Assembly (NCBI GenBank): GCA_020726505.1
Contig: JAHLEZ010000014.1
Coordinates: 1,364,001-1,428,000 of the forward strand
Length of the DNA: 64,000 nucleotides
Reading direction: 5' to 3'
From: Leptodontidium sp. MPI-SDFR-AT-0119
Taxonomy: Eukaryota; Ascomycota; Leotiomycetes; Helotiales; Leptodontidiaceae
The first letter of the stretch is position 1; each line of letters begins with the position of its first letter. The notes beneath the pieces were generated by a model. That model saw only the letters and a list, made by a program, of their open reading frames with translations, was not told where the DNA came from and did no database searches. Positions 48,360 through 59,671 of the stretch are shown here, one piece after another. The translations under genes were made by a program, and so were the position numbers.

Positions 48360-49780
48360 ATCTAATCGAATCGCAAAATCGTTTAGGAAAGTGATGAGAT
48401 GTAGAGATCCAAGAAGGAAGAGCGTAGGGCTGTATACAAGTATACAATGGAAGGGGAAAGTAATCGAGGCGACAAGCTCGTCTCCACTATCAACCAAGAT
48501 CTAAGGTTATCCAAGATCAGGGCACAGCCTCGCAGGCCTCGCAACGGTCGACGAAGCGACTTTCTGTCTGGTCCAACGAGCGTGCGATCAGCCAACATGG
48601 GAGATGGCCTGCATCTCCAATTATGACGTTGAATTGCCTGCTTGTTTGCTTGGGCCGAAGAGGGGGCGGGCGGTCGAATGAGCAGCTAGCTGGTCTGGGC
48701 TGGATGGATATAGTTGGAGGGTTCAGAGGTCTGTCTGTCGTTGAAGCAAGGCAGGATCCCTGTCGCCCTCAGCCCCCGCGATGCGATGCGCGATCGTTGC
48801 AGATACCAGCCAGATAAGGAAGAGAAGAGAAGCGGAAGAGTTGAAGTTGACGAGCGAAGGAAGGCTAAGCAGACGGGAGGCAATGAATGTAGGGAAAGTG
48901 AGTCGTGCAGCTGCTGTTGGAAAAAAGAGAGTGGATGGATGCCTCGTGGCGTGGCGTGGGTTCTCAGGAAGGATGGATGGAGATGGGCTAAAAAGAATGT
49001 GTTTGGTGTTTCATATCAGGAGACTGGAGTCCAGTTGTTTGGCCAGCAAGTCAAGGCAAGGCAAGGCAAGGGAAGGGAAAGAGTACGAAGTAGAAGAAGT
49101 TTGGAAACTTTAGATAGACCCCAGCCTGATGACGCAGGTGCGAGGGGTACTTACTGTCCTCGGCTCCATCCGTAGTTAGTAGTTAGTTAGCAGAAGTGGA
49201 GTGAGGAAGTGGCAGCCCGTTCCCGTTGAACTGTTCCTGTCTGTGCCTTGACATGACTAGGTTATTCCGAAGCTACCTGATGCTCAATCAAGTAAGTGAC
49301 TGTGCTGCATGGGTACCTAGGTAGGGTAGGTAAGGTAGGTACGGCAATTTATTTCCCTGCTCTGACCAGCCGAGGAGAGGACTGCAGACAAAAATAAATA
49401 CTGCTGTCAAACCTGTCTTTAGACTTGCTAGCATACTTTGCAAGCAATCATGTCAATCAATCATCACTTGCTCCCTTCTTCACTCCAGCTCTCTCTCCCT
49501 CTACCACGCCACCTGGACAAGAACAACTTTCTTTTGAAATTCAAGGCTAAACATTTCAGGAGGTCTCTACCAACCCAATTAACCTATTTAAAGAACCACC
49601 AAAATCAACGACATGTAACCACGCCTGTCCATTTCGTTTCCCACATCTCCCTCGCTAAATCCACCCCATCCTCGCTTTCCTATCACTTCCTCATAATTGG
49701 AAATAGCCCAACATGTTCTCCGAAGGCAAGAAAGAGATTCGTCTATATCCGTGGTATCCTTTTTGAAAAAGCGCCATCCA
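48360..49780. other. Upstream region of the thaumatin-like gene
   Basis: 1.4 kb ahead of the thaumatin-like start and downstream of the Hsp70-like stop. Contains a dense GTACCTAGGTAGGGTAGG block at 49313-49345. No supported gene. Confidence 0.45.
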
Positions 49781-52140
49781 TCACTTGAATCTCGATGTGC
49801 AACGCCCCATGACCTCGCCCTGGCAAACCAACTCGGCATTGAACTCAGATCCATCCAGTGTGAGATAGATGTCAAAATATACACGGTAGAAGGTTCCTTG
49901 TGGGGTATCCATTCTCTCAAAATCCTTTTCGAGGTTTTTGCGGGAAAGATCCGAGGTGAGTGTAACGACTTCCTTGACTCCTGTATATTTGTTAGAACAA
50001 TTGAGTTCAAATCAAGGGGGAATTTAGACTTACGTGGATCCTTGGTGTATTCTGGGCAGACATCATCATCACAAGCGTACAAGATATCCTCGTACATCAG
50101 AGTGGCACCTGGAGCAACTTGTCTGAAAAAGGAAACCTTCACAGGCTCTCCAATCTTGACTCTCTGTCCTTTCTGCACGAAAATCTGTCGAGTGAACTTG
50201 CATCGGTCTTTGCCATCCAAAGATGGAACTCTATAGGCTTCTGGGTGGTGTCCCTCCTTGAATGGTTGGAGAGTGGCCATCAGGTAATGGCGACGGGCAA
50301 CACGGGACGTGACTACTCGCTCAGTGATACCAGCAGTAACGGCACCCTTGACGATAGCAGCAACTGAATCCATGGGTCTGACAACCTTGGCCTGGAACTG
50401 AGGTGGGACGTGAAGCTTGATCTGTTGGAAGAGATACTCGGAAGCACCAAATCCACCAACAACCAGAACGTTTTGAAGTGTTCTGTTCTGTGCTTGAATG
50501 GCGATAATTTGATTCCGTACCAACTCCAGAATTCGGTTGACAACAGGCTCAAAACATTGCAGAATCTCCTCGTTGGTGAAGGTCATGTAACCTTCTTCAA
50601 TACCCGCTTCTGGGAACTCTGCCTCGATACCAACATCAACGGCCCACTTCTGATTGTTGTTCCGGAAATCGGCCTTGATTCTGTTTTCGAAATCCATGAT
50701 ACACTTCGCGTAGACTCTGCCAGCTGTTTTTGACCCATCTGGAAGCTTCATCTTTCGGATCTTCGTTCGGAGGATGTTGCTGAAATTTCGGTTCAGTGCT
50801 GTTGACCCGCAAGAATCACCAGAACCTGCTGTACACTCGGAAACTGTGAAAGGAGACTCCTCTTCGACTTCGTAAGCGATCAAATCGACTGTTCCGCCAC
50901 CACAATCCACGATGAGCACCGCATCGTGAACCTTCAGGTTCAACAGTCCAGCTTTTGAACAAAACAACGCAGCTGCTTCTGGTTCAGTGATGAGTGTCAG
51001 TCTGTTGTCATTCTCGTCACGCAAGAAACCAGCCTGAATAGCAGCAGCTCGAGTGGCGGCCTTTCCAGCATCGTTCCAAATAGCTGGTACTGTAAGGTAG
51101 TATCTGATATTCCGCTCTTCTCTGTTGAACACCTCTCCCAGTGTTTTTTGCAACTGACTTCGCATCGCCTGCCGAAGCTTGAAGAGGTAATCGGCCGCCA
51201 CATCGATTTCTGATTTTCCAGGAGGAAGGGGAGGAAGGTTGATAGGATCGATATATGTGTTTCCGGAAAGCATAAGTTGGAGTTTGAACCATTCGACCTT
51301 TTGCACACCTGGCTTTGGGTATCCGGTTGGCGCCAGCGCATCAGCAATATCAGGTCCCCATCCCACGACCTTCTGGTATTGATCATAGTACAAGACAGTC
51401 GGGATCTAGATTTGTCAGCCTTGGAAATCTCATTTTGACCTGACTTGACATACCTTCTGCTTGGTGTATGATCCGGCTCCTGGCCATTCTGTGATGATAT
51501 CTTCCTTCGCTTCGGTGTTCGTAGCAAATGCGAATGCAACACCAGAGAAAGTTGTTCCCTAGAAACGATTAGATAAAGTCAAACAAACCAAAATGTCAAG
51601 ACTTACAAAGTCGATACCAACAATCAACTGTGCCTTGCTGCGTCCAGCTCCCTCGACCTCAACAGCATTGTTCCTGTTTGCATATTGGGCTGCTGCAACA
51701 CTGTTACCCCCCGCAGGAAGTGGAGCCCCGTACTGCGGTGGTCCATATCCTGGAGGTCCGCCTGCTGGCGGGGGCGCTCCCATACCACCAGCGGGGTGTC
51801 CAGGAGGATAGCCACCGGCAGCAGCAGTATTGATCGGAGGAGGGCCACCCATTACCTGCGACGGTGGTGTTCGAGGATTCCCCGCCATGGGACTCTGTGT
51901 ACGACCGGCAGCAGCTGGAGCTGGAGCGTAGTTATTTGTATAGCTAGGCGGTCGCCCACCAGCGCCTGTGTGATTCATTGGGAGACTGGTCGTCGAGGAG
52001 GTTGTCGAGGCGGAAATGGGACGAAGTTGTGGCGCTGAAGAGGAGGTGGTGGGGTTCTGTGCGATGGTCGGGACGTTGGCGCTCGATTTGCGTTTGGAGC
52101 CGAATCCCAGGCCTTTAAAGCGGGAGTTCATAGAACTCAT
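49781..52140 (-). CDS. Hsp70-like (HSPA12-type) actin-fold ATPase
   Basis: Four exons, 52140-51607, 51558-51454, 51405-50034 and 49980-49781, give 736 residues. The first ~170 residues are Pro/Gly/Ala-rich and disordered (PPGYGPPQYGAP). The nucleotide-binding domain then starts at LIVGIDF, completed by GTTFSGVAFAF across the first splice (phosphate-1 loop). Further motifs are LTVPAIWNDAGKAATRAAA, VLIVDCGGGTVDLIAYE (phosphate 2) and NVLVVGGFGASEYLFQQI (adenosine motif). The C terminus is short and lacks the canonical substrate-binding beta domain and an EEVD end. This places it with the divergent HSPA12/fungal Hsp70-like clade of unknown client range. The last exon (ending MGRCTSRFK) was found by splicing past an apparent run-on ORF. 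Introns in all cases restore conserved residues. Confidence 0.88.
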
Positions 52141-55100
52141 AAGGTCGAGGAGGTGTAATCAATGCGAGGAAAAGGGAGGGAGAAAAGAAAAATGAGGAGG
52201 GGTGAGGGAGGGGTGAAGTTCGTGTTCGAGTCGTCGCTGTCAGCCAACTGCGAACTAGCGAGTCCACTGTGCTGAGGCTGAGCTCCTCTTGTCTGTTTTT
52301 GCCTTCCTGGAGGAAAGTCCTGGAGGGGCGGCGTTTCCCTGGGTCGTCCTTGCGCGGAAGGATTACGGAGAAGTGGCGGCGCGCATCAATCTGCAGGAAC
52401 CATATATCGAGCAGAGCAGCAGGGAGCGAGCGAGCGAGCGAGCGAGTACGGGGCGGGGGATGGCGAGAAAGGCTCGGCTTGTGTTGAGTTGGGTATTCTG
52501 CGGTAGATGGGGGGTGGAGAGAGGATAAAGGCAAGGGAGGAGGAGGAGGGTTTGGGGGAGGTGAGATGAGGTGGTTGAGGGCGGCACACGAGATAGCGAG
52601 CTGGAGCTGAAAGGCAGGTCGGTGGGATGAGGTGGATGGTTGGATTGGGGAGGGGAGGGGGATCCTTCTCGCTTTGTTCCAGATGCAGCTGCTGGCTTGG
52701 CCGTGTCAAGGACGCCGCGCAGAACAAGGACAGATGAATATCAGTCGAGGTGAGTTGATTCCTGGGCTGAGAAACGAACGACGTGTGTTGCAATCTTCAA
52801 TCAGGACGTTGACGAAGTGAGAAGAGCGAGAGGAAGCGAAGCGGTGGAGGGAAGGACGAGGACAAGATCAGGACTCTGCAGGTCGCTGGCGCATTTCACT
52901 TGACATCAACGGGAGGGAAGGGCAGGAGGAGGAGCTTGGGCGGTGGTGGGGTTGGCGTTGGCTGCGGGATGGGATGGGATGCTCAGTGGTGTCTCTCCCG
53001 ACCACTTCATTTCACTTCACTTCCTCCGCAGTGCTGGCGTGGCTGCAATCCGTTCACTTGCTCAGCCTCACAATCGCAGCTCCCGTCTTTACAACACTTG
53101 GCTTGACTTGGCTTGGTCCCGCCGTCAGGCTGTCTACTGTCCGTCTCTCGAGTCCAGTCTGCCTTGCTGAGTAATGTGAGGTGAGAAGGAGTGAGAGTGA
53201 GAGTGAGAGAGTGTGAGAATGGAATTGGATTCAGGTGAGTGAGAGATGTTTCCAAAGGAAGGATTTTCATCATTATTGCTGCCCAGCAGAAGCAATGAAA
53301 GTCCTGAAAGTCCTGCCACACAAATGTTGCATCTTCAGCCCCCAAGTATTGAAGCGCTGTCTGATTGGATGGACTGTTGGCTAGAACACCGCAGCCTCTT
53401 GGCGCATTTGAGGCTATTCACATTCCTGATTGGGCAGTTTATGAACCACTTTGTTGTTAAGTAAAGCTTCATCTTTTCCTTGTAGTCTCTATGTTTTCGA
53501 GCAGTAAGACAGTATCCAAATTCAGCGGATTATACCCATTGGGTTTTCAGACTTCAGATATGTCCAGTACAGGTGGAACTGTTGGATTTCAGGACCCGTG
53601 TACTTCATGCAGGTTGAAGCTTAAATCGCGGTGTGCTTACTGTTGTTTCTGGGAGAAACCCGACGGAGTGCCAGTGGGGTACTCACCTCGCCTTGATACA
53701 TTGGGTATGCACGGGTTTTCGAATAGTGCTTATATACCAGCTAGTTTTCAGTAGTGTTACTGGTGAAGAATGACTGTAGAGCCTGGTTAGCTGAGAAGCA
53801 AGTATTGGTGTCATCCATGAGGCACATCTCTTTCCGCAAAGTACCTATGTTCTGATGGGAAAGTCATGACATGTTCCAGCCTTGTGCAACTGGTCCGTCC
53901 TAAAGAAGCTTCACCACGGTTCCCCGCAGACTCGGTACTGTACCTTGGATAACCTTCAATCCCGAATGTCTCAGGCTTGGCTAGGTACAGGTACTTGCTG
54001 GAATTATGCATGCAGACATTGTTGACTCAAGTCCAAGTTGGAACCAATGCAAGCCAGCTGGATCACGTTTGATCAGGCCATACTCTCCTGCCAACGCATC
54101 TCGTTCAGATACAATATGTTTGTTCAGTAAACATCCTCTACAAGTATCTTGGTCAAACATCAGGCGGAAGCTACCAGTATTCCCGGACCTGCTCTTGAAA
54201 ACTGGGGAAAAGAAAAGGCTGGCTGGTCTGGAAACACAAATCTGACACTACCGTCGCATTGCCGCCAAAAAGCCAATCTGGCCTTAGAACTTAAGATCTC
54301 TCAATACCCTCGGCGCTACAGTAGTCTTCTTCTTATGATTAGAAAGTATATATCCACCAAGCTTCAAGCCCCAATCAATATCCACTCTTCAACGTAACGT
54401 CCGGTGAAGTCGGCCATCATCTCCAGCTTCTTCAATCATCGTCGGCCACAAAACACCGGGCCCCAGCAAACTATCGCCACTTCCAGCATTAGTGGAGCTT
54501 CAACAGCTTCGAAAGTCAGCCAACCCACCCTAGAATCTTACCATTGTCACAATTGGGCCGAGATTTCTGCAGAACATCCATCCGTTCCGTAACAATCCAC
54601 CGTCTCTACTTATCTATCCCAGATCCAGCGCTTGAATTGCTGCGCTGCACTGCACTGCACCGCACCTGCAGGTGCATGCCAATTAGTTAGGCCTTGAATA
54701 ATCGGGCCTCCTGACGACAGCGGCGCCGAGGAGCAGAGGACCATCCCTCCTCACCCATCCATCACCAGATTTGCTTGACTTTCATCCCACCACCTTCGCC
54801 GCCGCCAGCTTCCCCTCCTTTCTCGCCCTCTGATGCGCCAGGACGAGGACGGGCAAGCCAGCCATACGACTAATTGGCGCATCATCCATCAGATCAGTCG
54901 ACCCAACCAACCTTGAACCCTCCTCTCCTGTCAATTGCTGCCCATTCGTCTCATTGCTAGGTTAGGTAGGCCTGCTCGTGCTCGTGCTGCTCCTCACTTG
55001 CACACTCGTCGTCTGGGGTTGTTGTACGGCATTCCGGCCCTTCTCACGGCTTTCATTCAGCGAATGAAGCGTGACGCTTGTTCTGCCCCTCCTTCTCTCC

Positions 55101-55593
55101 CGTCCATTCTGCTGCCCCGCCAAACCCGCCCGCCAACTCTGGCTTGACAACTCCACAACCTCACAACGTCGTCCTTAAGAACTCGAAGGGCCCCCTTGCC
55201 CAGCCCTTCTCCTTCTTCCTCCTCTTCGAATTTGCCTTCGCCTAAGACTTCTCGCTCTCATTCACTGCCACCGACAATTGATAGACGCAATCTTTACAAG
55301 CCTCATAAAGTCTCGAGTGGAAACCCCATCAGCCTTGTTCACTTCGCTTCCTTCGCCTTACTAGCAATTGTTCTGGTACGCTACCTCGTTCCGTGACATA
55401 GTTGCGATGAAATTACTGACGCCATTGGCTACCGCAGATTGTCCAATTCTTGTTCGAAGATAGTCGACCAGGCTACTTAAGCAGCCTACCTTTTTCCCCG
55501 ACCTCATACTCACCTCCCGCCAACGTTGAAGAAGGAACCTGCGAATCCCCCACACCTTTTCCTGTTGAACCGCCTGTTTCGAAACCGCACACA
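52141..55593. promoter_or_regulatory. 3.45-kb region between divergent Hsp70-like and glucokinase genes
   Basis: Both promoters lie here. It has a GAGCGAGCGAGC repeat near 52430 and GTGAGAGTGAGAG near 53195. A glucokinase 5' leader appears to contain a short intron at 55376-55437. A Cys-rich ORF at 53491-53754 has no other support. No RNA gene seen. Confidence 0.45.
55376..55437 (+). other. Probable intron in the glucokinase 5' leader
   Basis: GTACGC donor, a TACTGACG branch-like site and GCAG acceptor, 62 nt. Splicing joins two open stretches in frame with the glucokinase ORF (see findings). Confidence 0.5.
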
Positions 55594-57404
55594 ATGGCTC
55601 TCCAAGCTGCTACTAAGAAGGTGGTCGAGGAGTTTACTCTGCCAGATGATCAATTGCAGAACATCGTGAAGGAGTTCATCCTGGAACTGAGTACGTCATA
55701 AGGGAATCTATGCTGTAGGAGAACATATTTTTGACTTTGATCTAGATGAGGGTTTGGCAAAGAATGGCAGTACTATGAGTCAGATCCCTACATACGTCAC
55801 AGCAGTACCAGATGGAACAGAAAAGGTGGGCAGGGCATATCTCATCTCCTTGTTCGAGGACTAACAATCTCTAGGGTCTCTACATGGCTGTTGATCTTGG
55901 AGGAACCAACTTCAGAGTCTGCTCAATTCAGCTCAATGGAGACACCACGTTCAACCTGGTACAATCAAAAGTAGCCGTTCCACCCGAGCTCATGCGAGCA
56001 AAGACAGCCCAAGAGCTCTTTGCTTTTCTGGCAAAGCAGATCGAACTGTTCCTAAAGACCCACCACAGCGACCAATTCCAGCGTCACGTTCGAAGACGTC
56101 CCACAGTTAGTACACCAGAAGGATGGCGTCCACAGGAGGTTTTCAGATTGGGTTTCACTTTCAGTTTCCCAATCAACCAGGTGGGCATCAACAGCGGGAA
56201 TCTTATGAGATGGACAAAGGGCTTTGATATTCCTGATGCTGTTGGGAAAGATGTATGTGATCTGCTGCAGAAGGAGATTGATGCCCTCAACCTTCCTGTC
56301 AAAGTGGCTGCCCTGGTAAACGACACTGTAGGAACGCTCATGGCTCGATCCTATGCTTCCCCCGGGAAGACGGGTACTTTACTTGGAGCAATCTTTGGTA
56401 CTGGAACCAACGGCGCCTATGTTGAGAAACTGTCCAAGATAACCAAGCCCATGGAAGGCGATTTCGACAAGACTACAGGGGACATGGTTGTGAACACCGA
56501 ATGGGGCTCCTTCGATAACGGCCTGAAGACTCTTCCAAATACTCGCTACGATATTCAACTAGACGAGGAAAGTATCAACCCAGGAATTCAAATGTTCGAA
56601 AAGCGAATTTCTGGTATGTTCTTAGGCGAACTTCTCCGTCTAGCTCTTGTTTCAATGGGCAAGGACCCCACGATCCCTCTATTCCGCGACGACAACTCTT
56701 CTCAAAACGATTACCACTCTACGGCATCGATTGAGGAGAATTCGCCATTGCACATCAAAAATGCTGTTGATAGCAGTATCCTCTCCTTCTCCGAGGCCGA
56801 CGAGAGCGATGGACTCCGTGCCGTTCGACAAGCCATCTACAAGAATCTTGGTGTATCAGCAGCAAGTATCGAGGATGCTCAAGCCGTTAAGCAAATCTCC
56901 CATGCCATTGGTCTCCGCGCTGCACGTCTCGCCGGCGCTGCTATTGGAGCAATTGTCATCCACACAGGGCGATTGAACACCGGTGCTTCCTCGTCTACTG
57001 GTCCCAAGTCCGCCGCAGCCATCGCCCAAGATGTCAAGAACCTCAAGTTATCCGAGGCCGCCTCAGCTACCGCCAGTAAGCTTACCGATACTGCAGGTTT
57101 CGCCGTGAACGAGGATGAGATCGTGGATATCGGTGTGGACGGCAGTCTGGTCGAGTTCTATCCCGGATTCATGGATTCGATGCGCGAGGCTCTCCGCTCG
57201 ATGCCCGAGATTGGTGCCGCAGGTGAGAGGAGGATTAGAATTGGTATCGCCCACGATGGGTCTGGTGTTGGAGCCGCACTCATCGCTCTCGTGGCCGCTA
57301 AGATCGAGGCAGCAAATGACCCAGATCAGATGGAGGACGCGAAGAGGAAGTTGAGGAACCTGCAGGAGGATCAGGATAAGGAGGGAGCAGTTGAGTTGGC
57401 CTAA
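55594..57404 (+). CDS. glkA: Glucokinase/hexokinase family sugar kinase
   Basis: Three exons, 55594-55690, 55746-55825 and 55875-57404, give 568 residues. The enzyme phosphorylates glucose at the head of glycolysis. After MALQAATKKVVEEFTL come the ATP phosphate-1 loop GLYMAVDLGGTNFRV, the sugar-binding RLGFTFSFPINQ and the conserved LVNDTVGTLMA, GAIFGTGTNGAY and NTEWGSFDN. The C terminus has the IGIAHDGSGVGAALIAL adenosine-site element. About 45 residues of low-complexity sequence (NTGASSSTGPKSAAA onward) are inserted before it. This makes the protein longer than the roughly 495-residue glucokinases I know from aspergilli. The sequence looks closer to fungal glucokinase than to hexokinase, but this was not tested. 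Confidence 0.88.
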
Positions 57405-58308
57405 ACTCGAATACGAAACGGATATCGCAGATGAGACAGTAGGCCAATAAGATACCCTCCTATTGATGGATGCGCTCTGTGGCCAGACAACGGTCCGTCT
57501 GATGAACGAATGAAATGCATGATGAGGATACGTGCGAATACGGGACGTGGATGTTTGTTATATATAGGAGTCGGGAAATGCAAATGCTCACATTGAATGA
57601 ACGGAACTTGATTCTGCCAATTTTTGAATCTCCTTGGTGGTCACTCACTCTGCACTGACTCTGCTCCATTAAGTGATGGGTGGGTGGGCTTGGTGATTCG
57701 AAAAACTCCCCCAGCTCAAGAGGACCAACCCAACCCACTTACCCACCCACTCCTCCTATCACAAATGCCTCCTCCTCTTCTCTATCAAACAAACTAGAAC
57801 GAAACGACTGGATTAGCCCTGCTTCAGTCCCGCTGCGCTGTCACAGATCTTCAACAGAGGAGCTCAGTTGATGTCCATTTTGTTGCACGCCGTAAGAAAG
57901 AGCCGTATCGAGTTTCCCTTTTTCTGGTGTCCAGTACCCATGCGCCTGGATGGTAGATGGGGCGGAGGGAAAGAGCTGCCGAGTTTTGTATGGGATGCGG
58001 CGGGCGGCACGAAGCGAGCGAGTGTTTTGGACTGGGGGTGGAACGAGCGTGGGAGGCGAGGAGGCGAGGAGAGGAAACGCGAGGGAAGGTCGAAGCGAGA
58101 GGCTGAGGGAGATGGGGTTTGGGATGGTGATTTGTGATGGTGATCTTGATCTTGATCTGGCTTGAACGGGGACGGGGGTGTTTTATTTTTGTATCTTGGC
58201 TTGATACCGGTACTTGGGCACGTTAGGTAGGGTAAGGAGTTGAGTGAGTGAGTGAGCAGATAGGATGATTAATAGGGCTTTTTCAGAAGGATTAAAATGT
58301 GGGCCTCA
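57405..58308. other. Glucokinase 3' flank with solitary motif copy
   Basis: 900 bp; contains a minus-strand copy of the array motif (57877-57892) and a GTGAGTGAGTGAG run near 58243. No gene seen. Confidence 0.5.
57877..57892 (-). repeat. Solitary copy of the array motif
   Basis: Minus strand reads CGGCGTGCAACAAAAT, matching the copy at 25661 (GCGGCGTGCAACAAAAC) at 14 or more consecutive positions. It shows the motif also occurs outside the array. Confidence 0.6.
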
Positions 58309-58608
58309 TTATAATTGGCTTCCGTGAGTAAACTTAAGAATAGTAGTGAGATCCTCGAGACTATTTTCTAGTCTGTCAAGTGGTTTATCGCGACTCTTAT
58401 TGCCTTCCACTGTCTCCTGGAGCGTATTTACAGACACAAGGGCGGTCAAGATACTAGAATCCAAAGGCTCCAAATTGGAAGAGGTGAGAAAGTGCAGCGT
58501 ACTGGATGGACTAAATAGAGGGAAGTCAGATACAGGAGCTCTTTGTTTGCGTGAGGCGAACGTACTGTGGATATCGAGGAGTGTTGCAGTAAGCAGCAGC
58601 AATCCCAA
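58309..58608 (-). pseudogene. Possible fragment of a fungal helical N-terminal domain
   Basis: An open stretch of 99 codons (open upstream to about 58655 without an ATG in frame). Residues such as SNLEPLDSSILTALVSVN followed by KPLDRLENSLEDLTTILKF resemble the helical N-terminal domain that precedes ankyrin or NACHT modules in many filamentous-fungal proteins. This is pattern memory, not a search. No downstream exon could be attached. It probably represents a truncated remnant. Confidence 0.3.
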
Positions 58609-58881
58609 TGACGCGAACGTTGCGTGAACGTCAGTTGAGAACCGACATCCTTGGGGTTAGTTGCATTTACAACGTACAGGGGTCATTGATTGTTGAATAA
58701 CGCATTGTTGGCCAACAAAAGACCTAAATCATATACTCTGACTCCGTCCATCATCGGTCAGACCACCCGGAACCACTACTGCATTTGGACTCGCCTAAAG
58801 AGCAGGGTTCGTCGCTCTACCATCATTTTATAAGCCACTTGTATCTCTTGAGCCTATAGCTACGGAGGTTCTTGCTCTTGT

Positions 58882-59640
58882 GTGTTTCAGAGGGAGATTC
58901 GTCTCTTTGGCAATAAGTTCGAAGGGTGTCAAGGATCGTGTAGGACCAAGACTGCGTTTTGGACAACTGTATCGAATCACTTGAAGGGTCTTGAAGATAT
59001 CAAAGACAACTTGCAGCTTTTGCTTGGCGATCAGTTTACGATGACTGAGATTAAAGCATTTCAAGACCAGAATGGCGAGTTGGTTAAATGTGGGGGTCAG
59101 GTCAAGGGAGACGGGGCTCAAGGAGGGGTTCAAGGAAAAACGTATCCTAACATGATGCTACAGTCACTTTCCAAGAGATTTCACGTGGGTCTACCGGAGA
59201 TGATAAAAGCCTTACGCAACCGGTTACAAATTTGCTGGACACAGACAACACCCAATTGACGCCTCGTTACTCGGTTTTGGGAGAGACAGAGCCCACTTTG
59301 GACAACTTGAACGCATCGATTCAAAAGTAGATTGTTAGCGAGGCTAAGGAACAATATTTGGCAATTAATTTTCGACCACTTCAAAACTTATGTTGCCAAC
59401 AATTTCGGGGACAGTCTATTGCGAATTGTGGCCAAGCTGTTAAAGGCGAATCCCAGCTTTGACGAACTCCCATTTTGGGAGGACACTTTCGCGTTCAACA
59501 AGGACTACCACAGAAAAAACTCACGTGCTGCGTACGACCCTGCACTTGCGAACGGGCCACCCTGGCTGGCTTTAGGGATGCTATGCTAGCCGCTCTAGCC
59601 TGTTCCTAGGTCATTCATCAGAACTATCTAACGCACACAG
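58882..59640 (+). pseudogene. Degraded coding remnant with frame changes
   Basis: Coding-like peptide moves between frames. One frame (58882-59200) reads REIRLFGNKFEGCQGSCRT and KGLEDIKDNLQLLLGDQF. From about 59175 another frame reads TFQEISRGSTGDDKSLTQ and LGETEPTLDNLNASIQK, then TAG, then IVSEAKEQYLAINF. Stop codons and shifts rule out a simple gene, and no plausible intron set links the pieces. It is probably a decayed gene of the HET/ankyrin accessory type that lies just upstream of the intact HET gene. Confidence 0.35.
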
Positions 59641-59671
59641 ATTCAGTACTTAGTGAACAACGTCTCGTGCC

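Noticed and set aside
49786..49805. Another TCGATGTGCAACG match to the array motif
   Set aside because: It is antisense to conserved codons of the Hsp70-like last exon (MGRCTSRF), lacks the ACARAA tail and is best explained by coding constraint.
53491..53754. 87-codon Cys-containing ORF
   Set aside because: No signal peptide, no splice partner and no recognised family; could be chance.
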